Positions 1 to 8,370 are shown, counted from the stretch's first letter. The stretch is DNA of 41,392 bases from Bacteroidota bacterium (GCA_021849365.1 JAJZSZ010000003.1:1-41392); one strand, 5' to 3'. Numbers and translations: made by a program. The notes: generated from the letters alone by a model not told the origin.

Positions 1-810
1 CAGCATTTTAATACCCACAAAAATCAGGATAAGTGCCAAACCATAATGCAGGTATGTGAAATATTTCAGCGAACCGGCAAGGGCAAAATACAACGACCGC
101 AATCCCAAAATTGCAAAAACGTTGGAGGTATATACAATGAACGGATCGCTTGTTATGGCCAAAATTGCCGGGATTGAATCGACCGCAAAAATCAAGTCGG
201 TAGCTTCAATCAGTATAAGGACAAGCAACAGCGGGGTTGCATGCAGCTTCCCGCTAACCTTGACCAGAAATGACGATTTGGAATATTCGGAAGTCACCGG
301 CATGACCCGCCTCAATAATTTAAGCAAAGCATTATTTTCTACGTTGACTTTGGTTCCCTTGTCGCGGGCAATCTTGATTCCGGTAATAATCAGGAACACA
401 CCGAAAACATAAATAATCCAGTGGAATTTTGCAATGAGCGACACTCCGGCAAAAATGAATATCGCACGCATGATCAGCGCACCAAAAACACCCCAGAAAA
501 GAACCCGGTGCTGGTAGGCTGCCGGCACCTGAAACGCAGAAAAAATCAGAACAAAAACAAAAATATTGTCGATGCTCAGCGATTTCTCCACGATGTAACC
601 GGTCAGGAATTCGATGGCCTTCGTTTCGCCAAAATAATGCCAGATACCAGCATTAAAAATCAGTGCCAATCCGATCCAGACTACGCTCCAGGTCATAGCT
701 TCCTTAAATTTCACCTCATGCGAATGACGGTGAAATACGCCCAAATCGAGCGCAAGCATAATCAACACAAACACATTGAATCCAACCCACAGGAATATCG
801 AGTTTTCCAT
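1..810 (-). CDS. TerC/Alx family integral membrane protein (3' end cut by window)
   Basis: Read on the minus strand from an ATG at 810, the frame stays open for all 270 codons to base 1, so the C-terminus lies outside the window. The protein starts MENSIFLWVGFNVF and has about seven hydrophobic segments. It carries TerC family motifs: LDLGVFHRHSHE near the N-terminus, EKSLSIDNIFVF, and DLIFAVDSIPAI with acidic residues inside membrane segments. TerC/Alx proteins are linked to Mn2+ export and, in Gram-positives, to metalation of secreted enzymes. The gene begins one base after the channel gene's stop codon, so it is the last visible gene of a DedA-channel-TerC operon. It is a clear paralog of the complete TerC at 27426-28376. 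The family call is firm; the substrate is inferred. Confidence 0.93.
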   Translation of the reverse strand, partial: MENSIFLWVGFNVFVLIMLALDLGVFHRHSHEVKFKEAMTWSVVWIGLALIFNAGIWHYFGETKAIEFLTGYIVEKSLSIDNIFVFVLIFSAFQVPAAYQHRVLFWGVFGALIMRAIFIFAGVSLIAKFHWIIYVFGVFLIITGIKIARDKGTKVNVENNALLKLLRRVMPVTSEYSKSSFLVKVSGKLHATPLLLVLILIEATDLIFAVDSIPAILAITSDPFIVYTSNVFAILGLRSLYFALAGSLKYFTYLHYGLALILIFVGIKML

Positions 811-811
811 A

Positions 812-1681
812 TTATTGTTTTAATTTTTCACTTAATCTCTGAATATCGAATTTCAGACTGTCAATCTTTTGTTCCAAATCCGCCAGAAGTTGTTGTGTTG
901 CAGGTTCACTCTTATCATTTTTAAGTAAAACTCTCTTCATTTCTTCCTGACTTTCCTGCATACTGTTCATAATCACCCCGATGAAAAGATTCATGATAAT
1001 CATGGCTCCAATCAGGATAAACGAAACGAAATAAGCCACCGCACCATACGACGCCGGAACCGAATTTGCTTCGGCTGACGGATCGGCACTGCCGTAGAGT
1101 TGAATGTTCAACAGGTCAGTCCAGCCTTCCAACGTTAAAACCTTAAACAGCGAAATCATCGAAACATGAAGCGATCCGAAATGAACCGGATCTGTTTTTG
1201 AAAACAGAAAACTTCCAGCTACAGCATAAATGTAAAACACGATCGAAAGCAATACCACCACATAACCCATCGAGGGAATACTTTTCAATAAGGCATTTAC
1301 CAATATCTGCAACCTTGGCAATACCGAAATGAGCCTGAAAACCCTAAGAATTCGAGCCAACCTTAACACTGTAAAAAAGTGGGTGTCGGTATTCGGGATA
1401 AAGCAAACGGCAACAATAATGAAATCAAAAACATTCCATGGATCGGCAAAAAATCGCCAGAAACGGGGAGCTTGTGTCAACATTTTAAGTGTCAGTTCGG
1501 CAACAAATATCCAGATGATCAGTTGATCGATCAAATGGAAAAGGCTGAGATACTGGTTATGTAGTTCGGGATAAGTTTCAATTCCTACGATAATTCCGGA
1601 AAGAACGATCAGCCCAAGAATAAAATTCCGGAACCATGAAGAATTGACAATTGCAGATGAAAATTGGCGGATTCTTTCCAT
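812..1681 (-). CDS. Voltage-gated cation channel, single-domain (NaChBac/BacNav type), possible Ca2+ channel
   Basis: The 289-residue protein has the six-helix layout of a single-domain prokaryotic voltage-gated channel. The S4 helix has arginines every third residue (R107, R110, R113, R116). The pore loop holds the selectivity filter TLEGWTD (about 183-189), followed by a long S6 (about 210-240) and a C-terminal heptad-like stretch (about 262-287) suited to a tetramer coiled coil. NaChBac has TLESWAS. Here Gly stands at the fourth filter position and Asp at the seventh, which I recall as close to the native calcium channel CavMr, so Ca2+ permeation is plausible but inferred. The gene is sandwiched between dedA (6 bp upstream) and terC (1 bp downstream), so the three are probably co-transcribed. 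Length is normal for the family. Confidence 0.92.
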   Translation of the reverse strand: MERIRQFSSAIVNSSWFRNFILGLIVLSGIIVGIETYPELHNQYLSLFHLIDQLIIWIFVAELTLKMLTQAPRFWRFFADPWNVFDFIIVAVCFIPNTDTHFFTVLRLARILRVFRLISVLPRLQILVNALLKSIPSMGYVVVLLSIVFYIYAVAGSFLFSKTDPVHFGSLHVSMISLFKVLTLEGWTDLLNIQLYGSADPSAEANSVPASYGAVAYFVSFILIGAMIIMNLFIGVIMNSMQESQEEMKRVLLKNDKSEPATQQLLADLEQKIDSLKFDIQRLSEKLKQ

Positions 1682-1687
1682 ATCCCT

Positions 1688-2329
1688 TTAATTTTTCTTT
1701 TTCGAAATCATGATCTTCAACATGGGTGCTGAGGCGATCAGTACGAAGCCAATCAGGAAATAAACACTGTAGTTTATGATTTCGGGAAACGCATGGCCAA
1801 GGTAGTAACCCAGTGGAGCCAAAAGCCCAATCCAGGCGATGGCGCCAATTACGTTCAGGTAGCTGAATTTCACCGGCGATAATCCTGAGGCGCCAGCCAA
1901 CATTGGAATTAATGTTCTAATCACCGGCAAAAATCTTCCGGCAACAAACGCCCATACGCCATATTTTTCGTAAAAAGCATTTGTTTTTTCCAAATAACTT
2001 TGTTTGAAAATACGAGCATCAGGTTTGTTAAACAATTTTGGCCCCAGCCATTTACCTTTCAAAAAACCGGTAAAATCGCCTAGAATAGCTGCAGTCATCA
2101 TTAAAACAAGTAGTAACGGAAGCGAAACATCAAGGTAATGCGTACCGCAAAGTAATCCGGCAGTAAAAATCAAATAATCACCTCCTGGCAAAACAAGTCC
2201 CAGAAACACACCAGTTTCAAGAAAAATAATCAGCAAAAGGAGGAAAATTCCGCCATACTGTATTAAATGATAGGGATCTGAAAAAATCTGAAAGAGACTG
2301 TCTAATATTAACATGGAATTTTTAAACAA
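1688..2329 (-). CDS. DedA family membrane protein (VTT domain)
   Basis: This 213-residue membrane protein has the DedA/SNARE-associated core. An early FLETG motif precedes the re-entrant region, a GDFTGFLKGKWLG segment follows, and the signature GRFLPVIRTLIPMLAG lies in the second half, followed by hydrophobic helices and a lysine-rich tail. DedA proteins act in membrane homeostasis, and several family members are lipid flippases (undecaprenyl phosphate, phospholipids). This is the first gene of a minus-strand operon with the channel and TerC. A 139-bp gap separates it from the divergent YitT gene and should hold both promoters. Met6 is an alternative start. A second DedA at 26780-27436 also sits directly before a TerC gene. 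Confidence 0.93.
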   Translation of the reverse strand: MFKNSMLILDSLFQIFSDPYHLIQYGGIFLLLLIIFLETGVFLGLVLPGGDYLIFTAGLLCGTHYLDVSLPLLLVLMMTAAILGDFTGFLKGKWLGPKLFNKPDARIFKQSYLEKTNAFYEKYGVWAFVAGRFLPVIRTLIPMLAGASGLSPVKFSYLNVIGAIAWIGLLAPLGYYLGHAFPEIINYSVYFLIGFVLIASAPMLKIMISKKKN

Positions 2330-2468
2330 AACTATTCCTGCAATTAACAGCCCATAGGGTTAAAAGGTTTGCTTTTATCTGTTGATTTTCATATAATCTT
2401 TCTGATAAAAATCAAGGGAAAATCCGGATTTCCTGTGTTCCTTTGTACTTCGACTAAAAACTCAGTAT

Positions 2469-3392
2469 ATGACTTTCCTTCCGAACGATAAAGTTTTCAG
2501 TGCTAAATGGTTTCGCGATTATAGCATGATCGTGATTGGTGCTTTTATTCTCGCTGTTGGGTTTGTATTTTTCATTTCGCCCCACCGTATAGTTCCGGGA
2601 GGAGTATATGGTATTGCCATTGTCGTGCACTATATGACGCAGGGAATGTTCTCCTTTTGGCCCGACGGTTTTCCGATCGGTTTATTCGGTCTAATCCTGA
2701 ATGTTCCGCTGACCATTGCCGGAATCAAGATCCTGGGACCTCGTTTTGGAGTAAAAACAGTGGTTGGATTCGTGCTTTCGTCGGTTTTTATGGACATGAT
2801 TACTTACATGCGCGTTGATGGCGATGCCCCGCTGGTAGCCGATATTTTGCTGTCGTGCGTTTTCGGCGGTGTGTTGGTTGGGTTCGGACTTGGATTGATA
2901 TTCAAAGCCCGCGCAACCTCGGGCGGATCGGACATTATTGCCATGATTATTGCCAAGTACACCCGCATCCAGCTTGGGCAACTGATGATCTACGTTGATT
3001 CGACCATCGTTTTGCTCAGTTTGGTAGCCTTCAAAGACTGGCAAATTCCACTCTATTCTTGGGTCGTGATTTACATTACCGGACGCGCCATCGACCTCGT
3101 GCTGGAAGGTAGTGATTACAACAAAGCTCTGATTATAATTTCAGAAAAACACGAAGAAATCAGCCATAAAATACTGATCGACCTTGAACGTGGCGGAACT
3201 TACCTGAAAGGAAGCGGTATGTTTACCGGAAACGACAAGCACATTATTTACACCGTGGTCAGCCGCCGTGAAGTTGCCATTCTCGAAGAATACATTAGCA
3301 CGATCGACCCCGATGCGTTTATCACTGTAATGGATACACATGAGATTCTGGGCGAAGGATTCCAGTCGCTGAAGCATAAAGTTCAGGAATAA
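2469..3392 (+). CDS. YitT family membrane protein with C-terminal DUF2179 domain
   Basis: This 307-residue protein has five to six hydrophobic segments in residues 1-215, including the family-typical early part (SPHRIVPGGVYGIA) and a glycine-rich segment ending in ARATSGGSDIIA. These are followed by a cytosolic DUF2179-like domain (about 222-303, with GGTYLKGSGMFTG and the conserved end DPDAFITVMDTHEILGEGF). Members are common in Firmicutes and Bacteroidota; their transported substrate is unknown. The gene stands alone, divergent from the DedA operon. Downstream, 3393-3535 holds no gene, only a short degenerate repeat of the type GCAACTCGT/CGCAACC around 3483-3510. The family call is firm and the function unknown. 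Confidence 0.92.
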   Translation: MTFLPNDKVFSAKWFRDYSMIVIGAFILAVGFVFFISPHRIVPGGVYGIAIVVHYMTQGMFSFWPDGFPIGLFGLILNVPLTIAGIKILGPRFGVKTVVGFVLSSVFMDMITYMRVDGDAPLVADILLSCVFGGVLVGFGLGLIFKARATSGGSDIIAMIIAKYTRIQLGQLMIYVDSTIVLLSLVAFKDWQIPLYSWVVIYITGRAIDLVLEGSDYNKALIIISEKHEEISHKILIDLERGGTYLKGSGMFTGNDKHIIYTVVSRREVAILEEYISTIDPDAFITVMDTHEILGEGFQSLKHKVQE

Positions 3393-3535
3393 AAAAACAG
3401 GGATGTGAAAATTTGAGGATGAGAAGATTTGAAGATGAATCTACTGCCTGGAACATGGGGCTTGGGGCATGGGTTTCGGACTCGCAACTCGTATCCCGCA
3501 ACCCGCAACGTTTTTCAACTCCGAACTTTAGTGCA

Positions 3536-3642
3536 CCCAAGCGGAGAAATATCGAACTTTCGGCTTGAAGATTATGAGGCTGTACTAAAGTTTATGAATT
3601 CGGACATGCAAAAGAAAAAGCTCAAATTGAAAAATCAGTAAA
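3536..3642 (+). pseudogene. Degraded copy of the 36-codon small ORF found upstream of nrdD
   Basis: From about 3541 to 3631 this stretch closely matches 20917-21007, and both end with the same run encoding KKKLKL. The in-frame translation reads GEISNFRLEDYEAVLKFMNS, against GEMSNFLLEDYNAVFKFMNA in the copy at 20900. The internal ATG is ATA here, the candidate start region upstream is not conserved, and the stop is displaced three codons downstream. It runs directly into the nrdD relic. I read it as half of a duplicated small ORF-nrdD locus that has decayed. The function of the small ORF is unknown. Confidence 0.7.
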
Positions 3643-3900
3643 TCAGACATGTCCTAAAAAAGCCTTTCGTTCAGTTGAAAGTTTTGCCAACGAGAAAGAT
3701 CTCACGGATATTCTCCACAGGTTAAATATTCGTGTTGAAATGAGTGTGGAAGAGATCCAATACCCGGTGGAACGCACGCTTGTAACCGAGAACTATTTCT
3801 CGGTGGTCCGCGCATTATCGGGTATATGAAGCGAATCAAAAGTCTCTCTGATGCATGCCAAAAGGACGCAGCCCAAAAGTACTACACAAAAACAGAATAG
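3643..3900 (+). pseudogene. nrdD: Internally deleted relic of anaerobic ribonucleotide reductase nrdD
   Basis: Two pieces of NrdD are joined here. Positions 3653-3808 translate to a stretch such as KKAFRSVESFANEKDLTDI and match residues about 28-79 of the intact NrdD at 21643. From 3811, in another frame, the sequence reads RIIGYMKRIKSLSDACQKDA and ends at TAG 3898-3900. It matches the glycyl-radical C-terminus (intact residues from about 669). About 590 residues are missing between them, and a TGA at 3827 closes the first frame. The first 27 residues or so are also gone, leaving the relic fused to the small-ORF tail. Many substitutions are present, so the event is not recent. It is a dead second copy of the B12-regulated nrdD locus. 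Confidence 0.85.
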
Positions 3901-3947
3901 AGCAGCCTTGTTTCTATTGTATATGAGAGTTCCTTTGGATTAAGTAT

Positions 3948-3977
3948 AAAGAGGCCATCCTTTTGGGTAGCCTCTTT
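3948..3977. terminator. Strong hairpin terminator after the nrdD relic
   Basis: AAAGAGGC (3948-3955) pairs with GCCTCTTT (3970-3977). ATCC/GGGT extends the stem after one mismatch, leaving a TTTT loop. The flanking A and T runs suit both strands. It probably ended the old nrdD transcript and may also serve bacterioferritin, whose stop is at 4095 on the other strand. No gene is seen in 3978-4094. Confidence 0.65.
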
Positions 3978-4094
3978 AGAAGTTTTCAGTGATCCTAAGG
4001 GAGAAAATACCAGATATTTCTGGATTAAAAGTTAAGAAAGATACTTTATTTCCATTTATTAATTTCTCATCCTTGTTTTCTGGGCGAATACTGA

Positions 4095-4592
4095 CTATTC
4101 AGTTGGCTTACCTGCAGCCACATTTTTGCTATGCTCAATCGACTGTAAAGCCAGATAGTTGTCGCCAAATTTCACTAGGTTTTCCATTTCTTTGTCGTAC
4201 TGACCAAAGTGGCGTTCTTCATCGTCAACCAAAGCTTCAAAAATCTTTCTTGAGGCCGAGTCGGCGTTCTGAGAGCATACGTTAGCCCATTCATTGTAAT
4301 CCTTCACGCTTCCGGTTTCCATTCCGGCAGCCGTTTCGAGCATTTGTTTCACATCGTGAATTTTCTGCACGTCTTGTGCTGCTTTCATTTCCACTTCGCC
4401 TTTCAGAAATAGGATACGGTCGGCCAGTCTTTCAACGTGCATCATTTCTTCAATAGCTGTGCGTTTGAAGAGATTAGACAGCAAGTCATATCCTTGATCA
4501 TCGCAATGAAAATGGAAGTACATGTATTGGTGTACTGCACTTAATTCGTCGGCAATAGCCTTGTTTAATAGTTCGATACTTTTTTCTCTCAT
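4095..4592 (-). CDS. bfr: Bacterioferritin-like ferritin
   Basis: This 165-residue protein has the four-helix bacterioferritin/ferritin layout, near the usual ~158. Ferroxidase-type ligands appear as ADELSAVHQY (E16), IEEMMHVERL (E49, H52), an acidic residue in NEWANVC, and DDEERH near the fourth helix. Met50 aligns with the haem-ligand Met52 of E. coli Bfr, so haem binding at the dimer interface is plausible. The role is iron oxidation and storage, or Dps-like protection from iron-driven damage. It is monocistronic on the minus strand. The AT-rich 4593-4843 gap separates it from the next, divergent gene and should hold both promoters. It fits the iron-rich theme of the window. Confidence 0.9.
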   Translation of the reverse strand: MREKSIELLNKAIADELSAVHQYMYFHFHCDDQGYDLLSNLFKRTAIEEMMHVERLADRILFLKGEVEMKAAQDVQKIHDVKQMLETAAGMETGSVKDYNEWANVCSQNADSASRKIFEALVDDEERHFGQYDKEMENLVKFGDNYLALQSIEHSKNVAAGKPTE

Positions 4593-4843
4593 CTCTTTTA
4601 ATTTATCGATTTATGGTTCTTTATTTAAGTTTCCCGATTATTTGAGGTTTGGTATTTTCAATTCCAAAATTCGGAATTTTCCTGAAAATATTATGAAGTA
4701 AACTCACTTATTTTATTGATATAATAATATTCGGTGCAATCTCATTCGGGTAATGTTTTTGGGGATTGGATGATAAATAATCCCAATAAATAGTGATTGA
4801 TTTGTTTTGCAATACCGGATAGTTTTGTCTTTTTTAAGAGCTA

Positions 4844-6211
4844 ATGAAAAAACCAATACTTGCAATCGGCTGTGCGGTTCTTATCCTGTCGTGTACAGAA
4901 AATGACGATAATACTCCACGCAAACTGGAAGGTGAAAAGGCTGGTGGTGAAACCACCGTTTTCGTTAAAACAAGCCAGGCTTTCGGTTTGCCTGCAACGA
5001 ATCTTTCAGCCGAAAGCCTGGAAAAGCATCTGGCTGGAGATAAAGCTTTCGGAGCGCTTTTCGTAGCCAGCCCTGCCCAAAAGAACGGTGGTTTAGGTTC
5101 AATTTTCAACAACAATTCGTGCAACGGCTGCCATCCTTCCGACGGGCGGGCTTCGGTTCCAGAAAACCTCAATGGAATGAGCGGCTTATTTCTGAAAATA
5201 AGCATTCCCGGGACAGATGAGCATGGAGGGCCTGCACCGGTCCCGGGATTTGGCACCCAGCTTCAGCACCAGGCTATTTATGGCTATCAGCCTGAAGCCA
5301 AAATGAGTGTCAGCTATCAGGAAAAGAATTATACTTTCAGCGATGGTTCCACAATCACTTTGCAAAGGCCGGTTTATGCCATTGTGTCGCCATACATTCC
5401 TTTGCCTGGGAATGTGTTGGTTTCGCCGCGTATCGGGATGCCGGTGTTTGGCCTGGGGCTTCTCGAATCGATTCCTGAAAACGCGATACTGGCTCATGCC
5501 GATCTTGATGATAAGGACAAAGATGGGATTTCAGGAAAAGCGAATCGGGTTTGGGATTTCGTTTCAGGAACTGTAAAACTTGGGCGTTTTGGCTGGAAGG
5601 CAGGCACACCCAGCGTTTTGGTACAGTCGGCAGGTGCTTACAACGAAGATATGGGGCTGACCAATTACCTGAAACCCGTTGAAAGTTCTTTCAGTCAATC
5701 AAACAACGATCCAAGCTCAGTTTTACTGGAAGTGAGTCGTGAGGAACTGGAGAATGTAACTTTTTATTCCCTGACATTGGGGGTTCCGGCTGGCCGCGAT
5801 TTTGACGACCAAGAGGTAATTCTGGGTCATAAAATTTTTGAACAGATCAACTGTTCGACGTGCCATGTAGCATCATTTACCACCGGAACTTACGACGGAA
5901 TACCGGAGATCAGTAACCAGAAAATTTATCCATATACCGACATGCTTTTGCATGATATGGGTGACGATTTAGCCGACAACCGCACCGAGTTTCAGGCCAA
6001 CGGAAATGAATGGAAAACCCGCCCGCTTTGGGGAATCGGACTAACCGCCTTAACCAGCGGTCACACTAGTTTTTTGCACGACGGGCGCGCCCGCAACCTG
6101 ACAGAAGCCATTTTGTGGCACGGCGGAGAAGCTGAAAAATCGAGGGAAGAATTTCGGAAATTATCGACCAAGGATCGTGAAGCCTTGTTGAGATTTTTGG
6201 AATCACTTTAG
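4844..6211 (+). CDS. DUF1111 di-haem c-type cytochrome lipoprotein (thiol oxidoreductase/MauG-like)
   Basis: This 455-residue protein begins with a lipoprotein signal peptide (lipobox LILSC, Cys17). It has two covalent haem motifs: CNGCH (93-97) and CSTCH (337-341). Conserved family elements near the second haem and C-terminus are HDMGDDLAD, TRPLWGIGL, and FLHDGRARN followed by WHGGEAEKSR. The fold is related to di-haem peroxidases and MauG, and in databases the family is called DUF1111 or 'thiol oxidoreductase'. The physiological reaction is not established. It should sit in the periplasm on a lipid anchor. It is a paralog of the protein at 12470-13891 but stands outside that operon, without an adjacent imelysin gene. 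Confidence 0.9.
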   Translation: MKKPILAIGCAVLILSCTENDDNTPRKLEGEKAGGETTVFVKTSQAFGLPATNLSAESLEKHLAGDKAFGALFVASPAQKNGGLGSIFNNNSCNGCHPSDGRASVPENLNGMSGLFLKISIPGTDEHGGPAPVPGFGTQLQHQAIYGYQPEAKMSVSYQEKNYTFSDGSTITLQRPVYAIVSPYIPLPGNVLVSPRIGMPVFGLGLLESIPENAILAHADLDDKDKDGISGKANRVWDFVSGTVKLGRFGWKAGTPSVLVQSAGAYNEDMGLTNYLKPVESSFSQSNNDPSSVLLEVSREELENVTFYSLTLGVPAGRDFDDQEVILGHKIFEQINCSTCHVASFTTGTYDGIPEISNQKIYPYTDMLLHDMGDDLADNRTEFQANGNEWKTRPLWGIGLTALTSGHTSFLHDGRARNLTEAILWHGGEAEKSREEFRKLSTKDREALLRFLESL

Positions 6212-6351
6212 CTATGAAGGCTAAGAATTCACTGAAATTTATCAGAATTGTATCAGTTTATTTCGACAAATATGCCGAAACTTGTGATCCTGTTACTAGT
6301 TGACTAAATTCGGCGACTGTTAAACTAACATTAGAACTGAAAGTAGAAAAG

Positions 6352-7755
6352 ATGAAAAGGAGAGATTTTCTAAACATAGGTGTCTTGGCAACCGTAGGCG
6401 GGGCTATTGCAACACCATCACTGGCCGGGCAATTAACCGGTAATTTGGAACTACCAGCAGAAGGTAAAGCAAAGAATATCATCTTTATGGTGAGTGACGG
6501 TATGAGCCATGGCACACTGAATATGGCAGACTTGCTGTTACAACGTAAGGAAGGCCGGTCTAGCAACTGGATTAAACTTTACCGCGAGCAAAAAGCCATG
6601 CGTGCCTACATGGACACAGCCTCGGCTGATTCGATGGTGACCGACTCCGCAGCCGGAAGTTCATCGTGGGGCGGTGGAGTGCGTGTCAAAAACGGAGCGC
6701 TCAATGTGGGTCCCGACGGCACGGCATACAAACCAATCCTTCAGAAATTTAAAGACGGCGGAAAAGCGGTAGGCTGTGTGACCACCGTGCCAATCACTCA
6801 TGCCACACCAGCCGGATTCTGTGTAAGTACCAAAAGCCGCGGAAGCCAGGAGGATATTGCAACCATGTACCTCGACCTGGAATTTGATGTGATGATGGGC
6901 GGCGGAACCGAATTTTTCAGTGCCGAAAAACGTAAGGATAAGCTGGATTTGTTTGCTGATTTTGCCAAAAGCGGTATTCAGGTTGCACGAACCAAAGCAG
7001 AGATGGACAATTGCAAAATGGGTATTCCCATGTTAGGTGTTTTCCACGAAGATGGTTTGCCCTATACGCTTGATCAAAAAGCTGATACTGGATTAATTAG
7101 CTCAATTCCTACATTGGCCGATATGACACGAAAAGCAATAGCCCAACTGAGCAAAAACCCCAAAGGATTTGTACTTCAGGTTGAGGGAGGAAAAGTAGAT
7201 TGGGGCGCTCATGCCAACGATTTAGGTGCGTTGATTTACGATCAGATTGCTTTTGACGATGCCATTGGGGTAGCCATCGAATTTGCCGAGAAAAATAATG
7301 ATACATTGGTTGTAATTACCACCGATCATGGAAATGCAAGTCCGGCGCTCATTAAGAGCCTAAAGGTTGATGAAAAATTTGATAAAGTTCAGAGGTTCAA
7401 ATACACAAACGAATGGGTACTTAATGGAATACGAAAAACAGATACTGCCCAGCAGGTAATCGACCGGATGTTTGAGGCTCAGGGATATGCTATAACCAAA
7501 GAAGAGGCAACTGAACTATTGACTCATTATTCTGATCTGGACAACGAAGGAATTTACAACGCGTACAAACTTCCGTTCAAACGGCTGGCACAGATTCAGC
7601 AGAATTATACTTCTGTAGGTTGGTCGGGCATGGATCATTCATCAGAATTTGTGGAATTGGGCATGTTTGGTCCGGGTAGCGAAAAACTTCCGCCTTTCGT
7701 AAAAAATACCGACTTGCACAATTTTATGTTAAAAGCCACCGGATTTATGGGCTAA
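6352..7755 (+). CDS. phoA: Alkaline phosphatase, Tat-exported
   Basis: This 467-residue enzyme of the PhoA family would hydrolyse phosphate monoesters in the periplasm. The N-terminus MKRRDFLNIG followed by a hydrophobic stretch is a twin-arginine signal. Catalytic features are Asp49 in MVSDGM (metal), Ser99 in VTDSAAG (nucleophile), THATPAGF, VEGGKVDWGAHAND, TTDHGN, and the late metal histidine in GWSGMDHSSEF. All expected metal ligands seem present and length is normal. The ATG at 6352 is well supported by the Tat motif. It lies 140 bp after the DUF1111 gene, so it probably has its own promoter, and it ends 9 bp from the convergent LuxR gene. No Pho-box could be recognised. Confidence 0.93.
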   Translation: MKRRDFLNIGVLATVGGAIATPSLAGQLTGNLELPAEGKAKNIIFMVSDGMSHGTLNMADLLLQRKEGRSSNWIKLYREQKAMRAYMDTASADSMVTDSAAGSSSWGGGVRVKNGALNVGPDGTAYKPILQKFKDGGKAVGCVTTVPITHATPAGFCVSTKSRGSQEDIATMYLDLEFDVMMGGGTEFFSAEKRKDKLDLFADFAKSGIQVARTKAEMDNCKMGIPMLGVFHEDGLPYTLDQKADTGLISSIPTLADMTRKAIAQLSKNPKGFVLQVEGGKVDWGAHANDLGALIYDQIAFDDAIGVAIEFAEKNNDTLVVITTDHGNASPALIKSLKVDEKFDKVQRFKYTNEWVLNGIRKTDTAQQVIDRMFEAQGYAITKEEATELLTHYSDLDNEGIYNAYKLPFKRLAQIQQNYTSVGWSGMDHSSEFVELGMFGPGSEKLPPFVKNTDLHNFMLKATGFMG

Positions 7756-7764
7756 TTTTTTCGA

Positions 7765-8370
7765 CTATATCGTTCGGTTAAAATCATCGGTATCGATTAA
7801 TTTATTAATTACGGCATAGATTGTCAAGCCTGAAACTGATTTGATTCCAAGCTTATTGGTAATGTTTTTCCGGTGCGAAATAACGGTGTGAATACTTATG
7901 AAAAGTTCTTCAGCAATTTCCTTGTTGCTTTTGCCAAGAGCCACCAATCGAATAACATCCAGTTCTCTCTGTGAAATAGCTACATCTTCATCCTGAACCT
8001 GAACGTCAGATTCAACTATTTTCTCGAGTTTATTAAAAATTTTCTCTTCATCGTCGTTGATATAGATGATTTCGTCGAACATCGATAAAAGGTGTTCGTC
8101 AAAATAAGCATATACCAAAGCAATCAACTTAAATCCAAAATTTATGGCTTCCTGACGGAGCAATTTAACCCGTTCGCCCTTGCTGTCGAAATAAGCTGAT
8201 GGATTAACCAACAAAATATCCACTTTTCCTGAACGCACCTTATCGTTGATTTCACGGGTATTGCTGGAAAAACATACTTCGTAATTGAATGATTGCGTTT
8301 TCAGAATCGAATGAATTCCCTGCCGGATAATTTCTGAATGGTCAACAACCAAAACTCTAGTTTTGTCCAT
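7765..8370 (-). CDS. LuxR-type regulator with degenerate receiver domain
   Basis: From the ATG at 8370 the protein has 201 residues: a response-regulator-like domain (about 4-120) and a LuxR/FixJ helix-turn-helix (about 134-195, with ELDVIRLVALGKSNKEIAEE and HTVISHRKNI). In the receiver the first acidic residue survives (VVDHSE, D10), but the phosphoacceptor position is Asn (DILLVNPS, N56). Ordinary phosphorylation is therefore unlikely. A start 33 bases upstream (8403) is possible but would overlap the upstream gene more. With the 8370 start it overlaps the hemerythrin-type gene by 14 bases, which implies translational coupling and a shared signal, perhaps oxygen, iron or NO state. Confidence 0.88.
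   Translation of the reverse strand: MDKTRVLVVDHSEIIRQGIHSILKTQSFNYEVCFSSNTREINDKVRSGKVDILLVNPSAYFDSKGERVKLLRQEAINFGFKLIALVYAYFDEHLLSMFDEIIYINDDEEKIFNKLEKIVESDVQVQDEDVAISQRELDVIRLVALGKSNKEIAEELFISIHTVISHRKNITNKLGIKSVSGLTIYAVINKLIDTDDFNRTI

Noticed and set aside
56-924. Two plus-strand open frames (118 and 167 codons)
   Set aside because: They are antisense to the TerC gene, whose minus-strand translation has clear family motifs.
3483-3510. Short direct repeats that could suggest a CRISPR array
   Set aside because: Repeat units are about 9-10 bases, degenerate, without spacers or cas genes.
3429-3535. Start of a 70-codon plus-strand frame
   Set aside because: Only its last part matches the small-ORF relic; the beginning is low-complexity repeat (GCAACTCGT-like) and looks non-coding.
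6212-6351. Pho-box before the alkaline phosphatase
   Set aside because: No clear repeated CTGTCAT-like half-sites are present, and Bacteroidota regulation differs from that of E. coli.
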